Shown here: one piece after another, positions 12,541 to 23,642 of the stretch | How positions within the stretch are numbered: position 1 is the stretch's first letter | How the letters are laid out: every line of letters begins with the position of its first letter | Origin: Cocos nucifera | Taxonomy: Eukaryota > Streptophyta > Magnoliopsida > Arecales > Arecaceae | DNA length: 64,000 bases | Direction: 5' to 3' | NCBI GenBank assembly: GCA_006176705.1 | Contig: QRFJ01004305.1 | Span: 1-64,000 of the forward strand | Made by a program: the position numbers and the translations under genes | Notes under the pieces: model-generated | Database searches by the model: none | Seen by the model: the letters and a program-made list of their open reading frames with translations, nothing else | Told to the model about the DNA's origin: nothing

Positions 12541-15500
12541 ATGCTCGTTATTGAGTCTAACCATATGATTTCTTCTACATCCAATTGGGTGCTTGACTCT
12601 GATTCTAGTGCTCACTTGTGCACTTCTATGTAGGATCTTGAGGATAGCAGGAGACTGAGGGATGGTGAGATGATCCTACGCATCGAAAATAGAGCAAGAG
12701 TTGCTGTCGTAGCCATGGAAACATACCCTCTTCGACTACCATCTAGTTTAGACTTAGTTTTAAAAGATTGTTATTATGTGCCTGCAACAAATAAAAATTT
12801 GATTTCTATTTCTTGCCTTACATTAGAAGGCTATGTAATTAGTTTTCTTAAGGACCATTGTAACATTCTTTATGAAAGAAATAAAATTTCAAATGATTTC
12901 CTTATTAACGATCTTTATTAGTTACATGTTGATGTATCTATTTTTAATTTCGAGCAAAATGTGAATGCCATAAAATCAAAACATCCTAGGGATAGTCCTA
13001 ATGATAGATATCTATGGCACCTAAGATTAGGTTATATAGCAGAAGATAAGGTTAATAAATTGGAGAAAATTGGGCTATTGAGTCCGTTGACTTTCAAGTC
13101 ATATCCAATTTGTGAATCCTGTCTTCATGGCAAAATGACTGAACTCCCTTTGTAGGACATGGGAAAAGGGCCATGGATCTTCTTGCCCTAGTACATACTG
13201 ATGTGTGCAGCCCATTTGATGTGCTAACTAGAGCCAACTTAGTCTACTTCATAACCTTTACCGATAATTTATTTAGGTATGGGTATGTGTATCTTATGAG
13301 ATACAAGTGTGAAGCCTTTGAAAAGTTCAAGAAGTTCAGACATGAAGTAGAAAAGCAAACTGTAAAACCCATTAAGGTTCTTTGATCAGATCGAGGAGGT
13401 GAATACCTTAGTTGAAAATTCTTGGACTATCTCAAGGAAAATGGCATAGTCTCTCAATGGACTCCACCAGGGATACCTTAACTCAACAGAGTTTTAGAAT
13501 GGAGGAATCGGACCCTATTAGATATGTTCTGATCCATGATGAGCTACACAGATCTTTCTGATTTTCTTTGGGAATACTATTTGTTAACTGCAATATACTT
13601 ACTGAATAGGGTTCCTTCTAAAACTATTCCAACCACACCGTATGTGATATGGCATGGTAAGAAATCAAGTCTGAGTCATCTCAGAATTTGGGGTTGTTTG
13701 GCTCATGTCAAAAGACAACAAGCGAACAAGTTAGACTTTAGGTTCTTTAGAGCTCGATTGATAGGATATCCTAAAGAGTCATTAGGATTTATTTCTACAT
13801 TCCAGAAGATTACAATGTGATTGTGAGTCGACATGCCATTTTTCTTGAAAAATAGTTTATTTAAGATGGCGGCATTGGAAAGCAAATCAAGCTCGATGAG
13901 AAAGTCTCACAATAGCAACAAGCTAAGGACCAAATGGAATCAAATCTGGTTAAGCCAATCCATACACTACCTCCTCCACCTCATAGATTGGAAAGGGTTT
14001 CCCGTCCCCCTGAGAGGAACTTAGGTACTATTTCAGAGGATGTAGAAAAAATATTTCTCGTAGGTTATGGGGTTCATGGTGATGATCCCAAAACTTATAA
14101 CAAGGCGATATCAGATATCGACTCTGAGAAATGGTTAGACGCAATGAAGTCAGAAATTGACTCGATGTCCTCAAACCAAGTCTGGACCTTGGTAGATCCA
14201 CCAGAAGGTATAGTACCTATTGGGTGTAAATGGATCTACAAGAGAAAGATTGGTGCATATGGGAATGTAGAGACATTCAAGGCTAGATTAGTGGCAAAAG
14301 GTTATAGTCAATGCGAAGGCATTGACTATCAGGATACTTTTTCGCCAGTAGCTATGCTAAAATCCATCCGCATATTGCTTGCTGTTGCAGTCTATTTCGA
14401 TTGTGAAATATGGCAAATGGATGTGAAAATGACATTCTTAAATGGATATCTTGAGAAAGATATCTATATGGAACAGCCGCTAGGTTTCACATCCAGTGAT
14501 GATGATCACAAGGTATGCAAGCTGTAAGGGTCCATATATAGACTTAAGCAAGCATCTCGGAGTTGGAATGCTCATTTTAATGATGTGATCAAAATATTTG
14601 GTTTCATCAAGAATGAGGAGCCATGTGTCTTCAAAAAGGTCAGTGGGAGCGCTGTTGTCTTCCTCGTATTGTACATGGATGACATTTCCTTATTGGGAAT
14701 GACATTCTCATGTTGACCATAGTTAAAATATGGTTATCTAAAGAATTCTCCGTGAAAGATCTAGGAGAAGCATTCTTTATTCTAGGAATTAAGGTCTATA
14801 AAGATAGACCAAATAGGATGCTAGGACTTTCACAGCAGATGTTCATAGAGGAAGTACCAAAGAGATTTAGTATGAAAAACTCTAAGAGGGGTTTAGTACC
14901 CTTCAGACATGGCATTCATCTTTCCAAGAAGATGTGCACTAGCATACCTAAGGAAATAAAATGCATGAGCAAGATCCCTTATGCTTCAGCAGTAGGGAGC
15001 CTCACGTATGCCATGTTATGTACACGACCTGATATAACCCATACTGTGAGTGTCACAAGCAGATATCAGTCGAATCCAGGTGAAGAACACTAGACTTCTG
15101 TGAAATGTATTCTTAAGTACTTAAGAAGAACTAAGGATATATTGTTGGTCTTTGGTAATGGAGAACTCCAAGTCTAGGGGTATATAGACTTGGACTTTAT
15201 GTCCGATGTAGATGATCGAAAGTCGACATCTAGAAGTCTATTTGTGTGCAATGATGGAGCTGTCAGTTCGAAAAGTTCCAAGCAAACAGTGATAGCAAAT
15301 TCCACCATGGAAGTAGAATACATCATTGCATCAAAAACTGCGAAGGAGGCATTTTGGTATAAGAAGTTTGTCACAGAGATCGAAATAATGCCATCAGATG
15401 CCATTCCTCTATACTGCAACAACAATGGTGCCATAGCCCTTGCTAACGAGCTGAGGTCTCACCAAAAATCCAAGCACATCGAGCAGTGATACCACCTCAT

Positions 15501-15651
15501 CCGTGATTACCTAGAGAAGGGTTACGTCGAGGTCAAGAGAGTCGACTCTGTAGATAATACGGTGGACCCGCATACAAAGCTGTTGGGCTAGCAGAAGATC
15601 GAAGCCCACCTTGAGAAGATGGGACTTAGATTTTTAGCCAATTGGCTTTAG
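12541..15651 (+). pseudogene. pol: A2 pol: protease, integrase, RT, RNase H
   Basis: Domain order is protease, integrase, RT, RNase H, as in Ty1/copia. The protease D-S-G-S is D-S-D-S near 12597, losing the catalytic glycine. The second zinc histidine of integrase is tyrosine (W-H-L-R-L-G-Y near 13015). The longest open stretch, 13934-14527, covers the linker and RT fingers. The catalytic motif at 14672-14683 is YMDD rather than YVDD and is followed by a one-base deletion. RNase H runs to the stop at 15649-15651. Decay is less severe than in A0 or A3. Confidence 0.9.
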
Positions 15652-15665
15652 GTCAAGTGGGAGTT
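15652..15665 (+). other. A2 polypurine tract
   Basis: The purine-rich AAGTGGGAG segment directly before the 3' LTR would prime plus-strand DNA. Confidence 0.7.
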
Positions 15666-17942
15666 TGTTAGATATGTGTGCCCTAGAAGCCAGAATTGGC
15701 TGACACTTGTAATACACTTCTAGGGGCAAAATTATAATTTTGACTATAAATAATAAAATGGCTTATTTTCTATCACAGATATATATTTAGTGTCTGTGAT
15801 ACATCCCTTGAGTTAATGGTAATGATAATTCTTATTTTTAAGAGTTAAAAATTTAAAACAAGAATTTTCATTATTAACTCATAAAATGCTCCTGACCATA
15901 GGATCATCATGAGGATGGTGATTGATCCGGAAGGTTAGCGTACAATCGCTTCTTTATAGTAGATGAGTCTTGAGTCTATAGTGTAGAGACACCAAAGTGA
16001 GAGTACAGATAGAACGAGGGCACTGAGCGTGAGCACCTCGAGTAGTCATAAGAAAGTCTACCTTCTCGTCGATGACTGACTCGAAGCTGCAGTGGTATGT
16101 CTAGTTCTTTGACCTAAGGTGCATCGATAGTTCACCTTGAGAGTGTTATAGTTTGACTACACCATGACTCGATCTCCTATTCATTCGGAACCCTGAGGTG
16201 TATATTGGCTATAGCATGTTGATTATAGGAATTGGATTGCACCAAGATGGAATCTATCAACCTCGGTGGATAAGGAGCAGCCCTATGATGATCATGAGAA
16301 TCAAGTCCATAAGCCCATGGCCATGGTAGAGAGTGAAATAATAGAAAGAGTTTCTATTACGGATTTCACATTGGACTTGAATCAAATGATTAAATCATAT
16401 GATAGAAATTATGGTTTGACAAGTTCACCTTAACCCTAATCTGATCGGAGCTCAAGATAGAAGAACTTAATCACACAAGTAGCTGCACCGAGATGTTCAT
16501 TTTTTAGTTTTGATGGGTTGCCACCATATACTGCTAGGTGTCACTGGTAGATTTTGGGAGTAATTAGAATGGTTTAGATGATCGATCATTCTAGTTGTCT
16601 GAATCAAAAGAGTTCTGTTCCATCGAAAAAAGTTTTGATGATATTGATGATGGAGATCACTACATATGCCATTACCATACAGAATTGAACCTAACTGGGT
16701 TACACAAATAAGAGTTTAGATCTGGATATCATCAATTGGACTAACCCAGTTCAATTGATTTGAATTAGATTCAATTAGGTTCAAAGAAATCATGCTAGCA
16801 CACGATTGAGCCTAATATTCTTCTTTTTCTATCATTAAAAGTTATCTCGATTGAGCCAAATGAGTTTATTCTCACTCAAGTATCTTTACCTCATCTGACT
16901 TAAGCTTGTTCTGATCAGAAAAGGGTTGTCTTAATTTATGAGAAAAATTTAAGACAACACCTGCCATTTTTCTTCACCTGCTAATTCTTATCCTTTGACT
17001 TTGGTCAAACATTGACCTTTGACCCTTGGACATCTGCCCATGTGTCATGCACTTATTGGAGAGTAGATAGGAGCTTGTCCCCTCTCTGAAAATTAGAAAG
17101 AAAGGGGTGCATGCTTAGGATGGCGTGCACCCATGGATAGGGATGCTTGGAGTCCCATACGGATGGGACTTTAGGTTGCTTCTTGGATTCAAACTAGGTG
17201 ACCCTCACCTATAGACTTTGGCCAGTCTTAGGTGCCACCTTAGGATGAATCTGGGGGTCTCTCATCTGATTGGATCAGGTGATGTCATCCCATCAATCAA
17301 ATTTAGATCTGATTGAACAAAGCAATGTGATTGGCTGGAGTGATGTGGCACTGCATGGCGAGCAGGGTCTATATAAAGACCTACCTACGCCCAACTTTCA
17401 AGAGAATTTTCCTTTGCCATGCCCCAAGGCTGCCCCTCTCCCTCCTCCATGCCACCTTTATGATCCTCTCTGTTCCTTCCACTCCCAAGAAAGTTGGGCC
17501 TTCAGATTAGTGTGATTCAAGCAAGAAAAGACTGACGAGAAAGGAAGAAGGCAGCACTGCTCCATAGACGATAGTAGATCTTCAAAAGGAGATTCAAAGA
17601 TCCTTCAAATTAGATCTAGATCTAATTTTTGAAGATTGATAAAGAAGGAGAAGATCTCTAGATCTAACCCGAGTGGATATTGGTAGAGGTCAAGCGCTTG
17701 CGTGGCTAGATCCAGAATCTTAGTGCTTCAGCAGGATCATCAATGGGTAATCAGATTACCCAGAATCAAGATAAAATTAATTTAGATTTAATTTAATTTA
17801 ATTTTTTTATTTATCAGATCATAAAATTAGAACTGAAAAGTGTCAGATCTGATTTGGATCTAAGAGAAAATTTTTAAAATATGCCTCTCGATCCAATCAG
17901 ATTTGAACAAACCTAATCCAAAAAATTTAGGATTTTCCTTCA
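15666..17942 (+). repeat. A2 3' LTR
   Basis: 2,277 bp, TGTTAG to TTCA. It matches the 5' LTR along its length with moderate point divergence. W-box-like cluster at 16995-17028, TATA at 17370-17377. Confidence 0.93.
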
Positions 17943-18101
17943 AGATCATGGAATGAGGTGACATCGACCTTCAGAGGATTGACAGAAAGTAGAACATGGC
18001 TGACCAATTTACTAAGGCTCTTGGAATCAAATACTTCGAGAATCATAAATAGAAGATGGGTATTCGATACTATTCTGAGTGGCTTTAGTCTAAGTGGGAA
18101 T
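17943..18101 (+). pseudogene. pol: B1 RNase H tail and polypurine tract
   Basis: The reading interrupted at 7549 resumes here and ends in the K-M-G-I-R-Y-Y-S-E-W type terminus. AAGTGGGAA at 18092-18100 is the polypurine tract just before the LTR. Confidence 0.85.
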
Positions 18102-21034
18102 TATTTAGAATTATATCCTAAAGCCAATCATCTAGATTATAGATGATTGAGCTAAATGTAATTATACTTGAATCATTAATAAATAAAATTTTTATTTTAA
18201 CATTTTCATCACTTTGTGCATCTTTTGGTAATGAGCACTTCTATGATTAAGTCCTTAGGACTATTTAGACTTGACAAAGAAGGATTTATCGTTAGTCCTT
18301 AAACTAGTTCACAATCAAATGATTCATTATTAATTAGGATGACAACGTATCGAGTGTAGGTCATTGTGTGCTATAAGTGTTGGTTATCCTCTTAACCAAG
18401 AAGTATGGAGATACTGTTATGACATGCAGGTGAAGTGTAGGGATACATTTCACTGAATGTGATCCAACTATGGAGGTCTCTTCTACCAAGAGTTGCTCGT
18501 GAAGGATATGGATATATGTGTCCCTTAGACCTAAGATCACCATGGTGACTTGCAAGCAACTCACTATACTTAGGTATCGAACTACCTGAATTTCTAATTT
18601 AATGACGGAAGACTACTGGGTGCAGTCAAGTACTTGGCTTATCAGTGTGTGAGAAAAGATGGGATTGACCCCTCCAAGTGTTGGAGTAAGTGCATTGCTA
18701 TATTTCAATTTAGCAAATCCTCGGTCGGGGTAGTCCATATGATGGATGCTAAATTTTGTAATACAATGTGGATGAATTTTTAGGGTTGGCAGTTAACCCT
18801 AGATCATCCTATGAGCATCGAGGTCAAGGGGATGAATTATTTAGTAACCATATGCCATAGGTTCTTCAATATTGCATTGTAATTTTTTGATCTATCTAAA
18901 CGTCGGGTACCATTGCTAGATGGTCACATCAATTGGTATAGAAAATTAGTTTCTATGCTATCGACTTAGGATTCGAACCTATGGAGTCACACACAATAGG
19001 ATTTCCTATCTGATCTGATGGCTGATATCAAGTCTTGATGACCTAGAACTCTGTGGTCAAGAGTCCCACTAAATTGAGACTCTATGACCAAGAGTCCTAT
19101 TGGACTAGGATTTTGAGTCCTACTTGTCTGGGACTCTCTGATCGAGAGTCCTGATGACCTGGGACTCTGTGGTTTAGAGTTCCACTAGATTAGGACTCTG
19201 TGACCAAGAGTACTAATGGATTGGGACTCTAAGTCCTACTCATCTGAGACTCTTTGATCAAGAGTCTCACTAGTCTGAAACTTTATGATTGTGAGTTTGA
19301 CTCGTTTGGGATACTGGGTTCAAGAGTCTCACTGATTTAGGACTCTTCAAGAGTTTCATGTTGATGGGACTTTGCTGCCCAGACATCCATCTAATTAAAA
19401 CTCTATATTTATTAAAGAATTAATTAGCAATTTTATTATTGATTAGCTAAATTTAATTAAGCGATGAGGATTTGATCAAGTTCCATCAAATTGGATTCAA
19501 TTGGGTTTGATCCGATCAGGTCATGAGATGACCTAATCGCTATGGGAGATTTGACCCTGCTTTGATCAGAACCTGGACCTAATTAATTTTTAATTTGATC
19601 AAGATTTTATTGGGTTGGGTTAATCCTAAATTAGTTAGGTTTAACCTAGTCTAATTGGATCTAAATTGGTTTGGTTGAAACCAATTAAGACTAAGTCAAA
19701 TAAGTTTGAATGTGAACCTTCCTTATCCCTATGCCACCCTACATTGACTTTTCCACACCCTTTCTCATGCACACTTTGGTTTTGCATGAGAATTCTCACA
19801 CACAAAAAGTATCTACACTCTCTCCTCTTTTTTCCTTTGATCTGGTCCAAATGTTGGATCAGATTGGATTTAAGTAGAATTTTGAATTCAACTTGAGTTG
19901 GTTGGTTTGGTTGAAACTTCCCAACTCCCTCTCATGCTTATCCATTCACCTCACCCCTTGAGAAATATTATGCGATTTTTTTTATGCATTTTCTAAAGGT
20001 GGTCACATAGAAGGAGAGTCCTTCTGCACATCAAACATCCAAGGGTGGGTGTTGGATAAGGATAAGAGGCTCACTTGATTTTTGAAATCAAGTGAGTGGT
20101 TAAAACCTCCCAACCATTTGACCCTTATCACTTTCTATGCATTTTTCACATGGTATTCATGTTAATAAATTATGTGAATTTTTTTTCATGCATAAGAATG
20201 GACTAGAATCATGTGGTAAAAATTTTAGAGTGATTGGGCATTAGTTTTAGGCAAAAAAAAATCTTGGAGTGAAGGTGAGTAGGGTCCTACAGCACTTTAC
20301 TTTTCCCTCATACCTCTCTTCTCTTCTAATTTTCACCTCTAAGGATACCCAATTTTTAGATATGATCTAAATAGGATTTATAGATCTAGAAGTTGTCTTT
20401 TTACAAAAACTTGTTTTATAGAAAAACTCTATATAGAGAGGGTGTGATAGGATTTTTAGTGTGTCAAAGTTTTTGGGCCAAGTGAAACCTAGTTTTTGGA
20501 ATATGGGTTTGGGTGGAGAGATCGAGTGCTGTGAGCTTCGGATCACCACCAAATTTGAAACACCTCTTCATAATCCTCCAATATTTGTGTTTCAAATTTT
20601 TGGAGTATCTAGAAAATTAGAAAGTATATGATCAATTAGATCGATCGTGATCAGTTATCAAAGATTTCGGCAAGGGGCTAGCACTCCGGTGGAGTTAGTC
20701 GGGACCAGAAGCTCCGTGTGGACCAACCATAGAGGCTGAACATGTGTGAAGCTATATCATGATGCTAGAGTCTATTTTGGTAGATTTAGATCATGGAGAT
20801 CAGCTATTCATGCACAGATATCGAGTTTTGAACTCATATCGGTCAGCAAATATGATTTGCTGATCCATAGCATTTATTTCTCTATTACATATTACCATGT
20901 CTAGATCCTGAGTAGGATAATTGATTAGATCAATGCATGCTATAGAATTAATATTAGATTAATTTTAGCTTTCTTAATATTTTATTCAAAAAAGTTTTGA
21001 AAATGCATGCTTAAACCCTGCATGACTTCCTATA
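18102..21034 (+). repeat. B1 3' LTR
   Basis: 2,933 bp. Its termini have decayed to TA...TA. It carries an array of short hairpin repeats (19026-19375) and a possible TATA box TATATAGA near 20430. It is about 0.5 kb longer than the B2/B3 LTR, so B1 is probably a sister subfamily. Confidence 0.85.
19026..19375 (+). repeat. Tandem hairpin repeats in the family B LTR
   Basis: About nine imperfect units of roughly 30-38 bp. The core is GGACTCT, about 6-7 nt, then AGAGTCC, so most units are small inverted repeats. The equivalent array in the B2/B3 LTR lies at about 38703-38945. Confidence 0.75.
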
Positions 21035-21039
21035 GATTC

Positions 21040-21212
21040 CACCTCATCCATGATTATCTCGAGAAGGAATACATCAAGGTGAAGAGAATCAACACCATAG
21101 ATAATGCAGCTGACCAACTGATAAAGTCTTTAGGCTAGCAGAAGATCGAAGCCCATCTTATGAAGATGAGACTTAGATTTGTAGCCAATTAGCTTTAGGT
21201 CAAGTGAAAGTT
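21040..21212 (+). pseudogene. pol: A0 RNase H tail and decayed polypurine tract
   Basis: The sequence continues A0 RNase H from 1939, after the duplicate GATTC. It ends in the family A terminus near 21198. The tract reads AAGTGAAAG, with G-to-A changes. Confidence 0.85.
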
Positions 21213-21343
21213 TATTAAATTTGTGCTCTAGAAGCTAGATTAGTCGACACTTATAAAATACTTTCTAAAGATATTTTTACAATTTTGATTTAAATTAATG
21301 AAAAAGTTATTTTTTCTATCATATTTAAAGCATTTGTGATACA
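21213..21343 (+). repeat. A0 3' LTR, first part
   Basis: The first 131 bp of the LTR, starting TA in place of TG. It is cut by A1 at the duplicated ATACA (21339-21343) and continues at 31765. Confidence 0.88.
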
Positions 21344-22665
21344 TGTTAGATATATGTGCCCTAGAAGCCAAAATTGGGTGACACTTGTAATACACTTCTA
21401 GGGGCAAAATTGTAATTTTGACTATAATTAATGAAATGGGTTATTTTCTATCACACCTGTGTATTTAGTGTCTGTGATACATCCTTTGAGTTAATGGTAA
21501 TGATAATTCATATTTTCAAGAGTTGAAAATTTAAGACATGAATAATCATTATTAACTCATAAACAGCTCCCGACCATAGGATCATCACGAGGATGGTGAT
21601 TGATTCAGAAGGTTGGTGTACGATCGCTTCTCTTTAGTAGATGAGTCTTGAGTCTACGGTGTGGAGACACCAGAGCGAGAGTACAGGTACTCGTTAGAGA
21701 ACGAGGGCACTGAGCGTGACCACCTCGAGTAGTCATTAGGGAGTCTACCTTCTCGTCAATGACTGACTCGATGCTGCAGTAGTGTGTCTGGTTCTTTGAC
21801 CTGAGATGCATCGGCAGTTCACCTTGAGGGTGTTATAGTTTGACTACACCATTACTCGGTCTCCTAGCCATATGGAACCCTGAGGTGTATGTTGGCTATA
21901 GCATGTTCATTGTAGGAACTGGATTGCATCAAGATGGGATCTATCTACCTCGGTGGTAGAGGAGCAGCCCTATGATAATCATGAGAATCAAGTCCTGAAG
22001 CCCATGGCCATGGCAGAGTGAAATAATAGAAAGAGTTTCTATTTAGATTTTCACATTGGACTCGAATCGAATGATTATATCATATGACAGAGACTAGGGT
22101 TTGACGAGTTTACCTTAACCCTAATCTGATCGGGGCTCAAGATAGAAGAACTTAATCACACAGGTAGCTGCACCAAGAGGTTCGCATTCAGCTCTGATGG
22201 GTTGCCACCATATACTGCTAGGTGTCACTGGTGGATTTTGGGAGCAATTAGAATGATTTAGATGATCGATCATTCTAGCTGTTCGAATCAGAAGAGTTCT
22301 GATCCATCGAAAGGAGTTTCGATGATGTCTATGATAGAGATCATGACATATCCCATTACCATACAGAACTGAACCTAACTGGGTCACACAAACAAGGGTT
22401 TGAATCTGGTGATCATCAATTGAACTGATCTAGTTCAATTGATCTGAATGAGATTCAATTAGGTTCAAGGAAATCGTGCTAGCACTCGATTGAACCTAAC
22501 GTTCTTCTTTTACTATCACAAATAAGTTGTCCTGACTGAGCCAAAGGAGTTTGTGCTCAATCAGAGGCCTTCATATGGTCTAACTGGAGGTTGTCCAAGT
22601 TAGAGAAGGTTGTCTTATTTTATAAGACATTACCTGCCATTTTTGGTCACCTGCCATTTCTTGTT

Positions 22666-22733
22666 CTTTGACTTTGGTCAAAAGTCTACCTTTGACTGGT
22701 CAAACATTGACCATTGACACTTTGACTTTTGAC
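22666..22733 (+). promoter_or_regulatory. W-box-like cluster in the A1 LTR
   Basis: About eight TTGAC or GTCAA cores fall within 68 bp, some 300-370 bp upstream of the TATA box. W-boxes are the binding motif of WRKY transcription factors. Shorter clusters occur at the same LTR position in A2 and A3. Function is inferred. Confidence 0.6.
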
Positions 22734-23039
22734 CACATGTCATGCACCTATTGGAGAGCTGGTGGGGGCCTGTCCCCCTGCCAGAACCTGGCAAGGAGAA
22801 GGGCGCACGCCAAGGGTGGCGTGAGCCCAAGTAGGAGGCGCCTAGGAGTCCTTGTTGGACAAGGACTCCATCTCCTTTTTGGATTCCAATTAGAGTTCTT
22901 CTAAGAACCAACTTTGACTGGTCTTAGGCACCCTCTAAGGAGGAATCCAGGGGTCTCTATTCCCACCAATCAGATTTAGATCTGATTTCACAAAGGGTTG
23001 TGATTGGTTGGGAGGAAGAGGAGTTGGATCACGCTTAGT

Positions 23040-23048
23040 CTATAAATA
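23040..23048 (+). promoter_or_regulatory. TATA box of the A1 5' LTR
   Basis: TATAAATA lies about 590 bp before the LTR end. The corresponding site in the 3' LTR is 31174-31181. Confidence 0.65.
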
Positions 23049-23630
23049 AGACCCTGCGCCCAACTCAGATTCTAATGCAATTCAATTGAGAAACCCCACG
23101 CCCCAAGGCTGCCTCTCCCCTCCTCCTCCATGCCATAGCTTCTTCTCCCCTTGCTCTCCACGTCCAAAAGGTGTTTTGGACTTTGGTTGGTGCGATTCAG
23201 ATCAAGGAAAGGCGATCAAAAGCAAGAAGGCTGCGCTGCTGCAAAAGGACGACTGCAGATCTTCAAAAGAGTTTTGAAGATCCTCCAGATCAGATCCAGA
23301 TCTGATTTTTGGAGGCATGATAGAGAAGAAGAGGATCTCCAGATCCAACCCGAGTGGATACCGGTAGAGGCCAGGTGCGCTTGCGTGGCTAGATCCAGAA
23401 CCTTCCGCTGCAATCAGGATCATCTACGGGGTAATAGGATTACCCAAATCAGGTAAATTAAATTTGATTTAATTTATCTTATTTTATTTTATTTATTAAA
23501 ATAATAAGAATCAGATCTAAAACATATCAAGATCTGATTGGGATCAAGAGAAAAAATTTTTGAAATATATCTCTTGATCTGATCAGATCTGGACGAACCT
23601 GGACCGGAAAAATCAGGATTTCCCTTCAAC

Positions 23631-23642
23631 TGGTATCAGAGC
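23631..23642 (+). other. A1 primer binding site (initiator Met-tRNA)
   Basis: An exact TGGTATCAGAGC, 2 nt after the LTR. Confidence 0.95.

Larger units (their letters stand above)
7555..17942 (+). mobile_element. A2: complete family A copia element
   Basis: Both LTRs, primer site, leader, gag, pol and polypurine tract are present over 10,388 bp. The flanks are AGATT (7550-7554) and AGATC (17943-17947), a 5 bp duplication with one C-to-T change. Removing A2 and one duplicate joins the RNase H of B1 in frame. Coding sequence carries scattered stops and indels, so the element is complete in layout but not autonomous. Confidence 0.93.
1940..21034 (+). mobile_element. B1: family B copia element, itself interrupted by A2
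   Basis: B1 is flanked by perfect 5 bp target duplications GATTC at 1935-1939 and 21035-21039, and removing it restores the RNase H reading of A0. In order it has a shortened 5' LTR, primer site, leader, deleted gag, protease, integrase, RT, RNase H, polypurine tract and 3' LTR. A2 (7555-17942) splits its RNase H. Both LTR termini are degraded: TG is kept at the 5' start, but the 3' LTR starts TA and ends TATA. It is younger than A0 and older than A2. Confidence 0.9.
21344..23628 (+). repeat. A1 5' LTR
   Basis: 2,285 bp, TGTTAG to TTCA. U3 holds a dense cluster of TTGAC/GTCAA motifs at 22666-22733. A TATA-like TATAAATA lies near 23041. Small ORFs inside it are not conserved genes. Confidence 0.95.

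Noticed and set aside
19641..19896. Overlapping 69- and 76-codon frames
   Set aside because: They lie within the B1 3' LTR on opposite strands over the same bases and show no conservation in the other B LTR.
22668..23456. Small open frames of 60-100 codons on both strands, repeated near 31000 and 46000
   Set aside because: They are LTR sequence (U3 to U5) repeated with each family A LTR, with no protein family recognised and no consistent frame across the older LTR copies.
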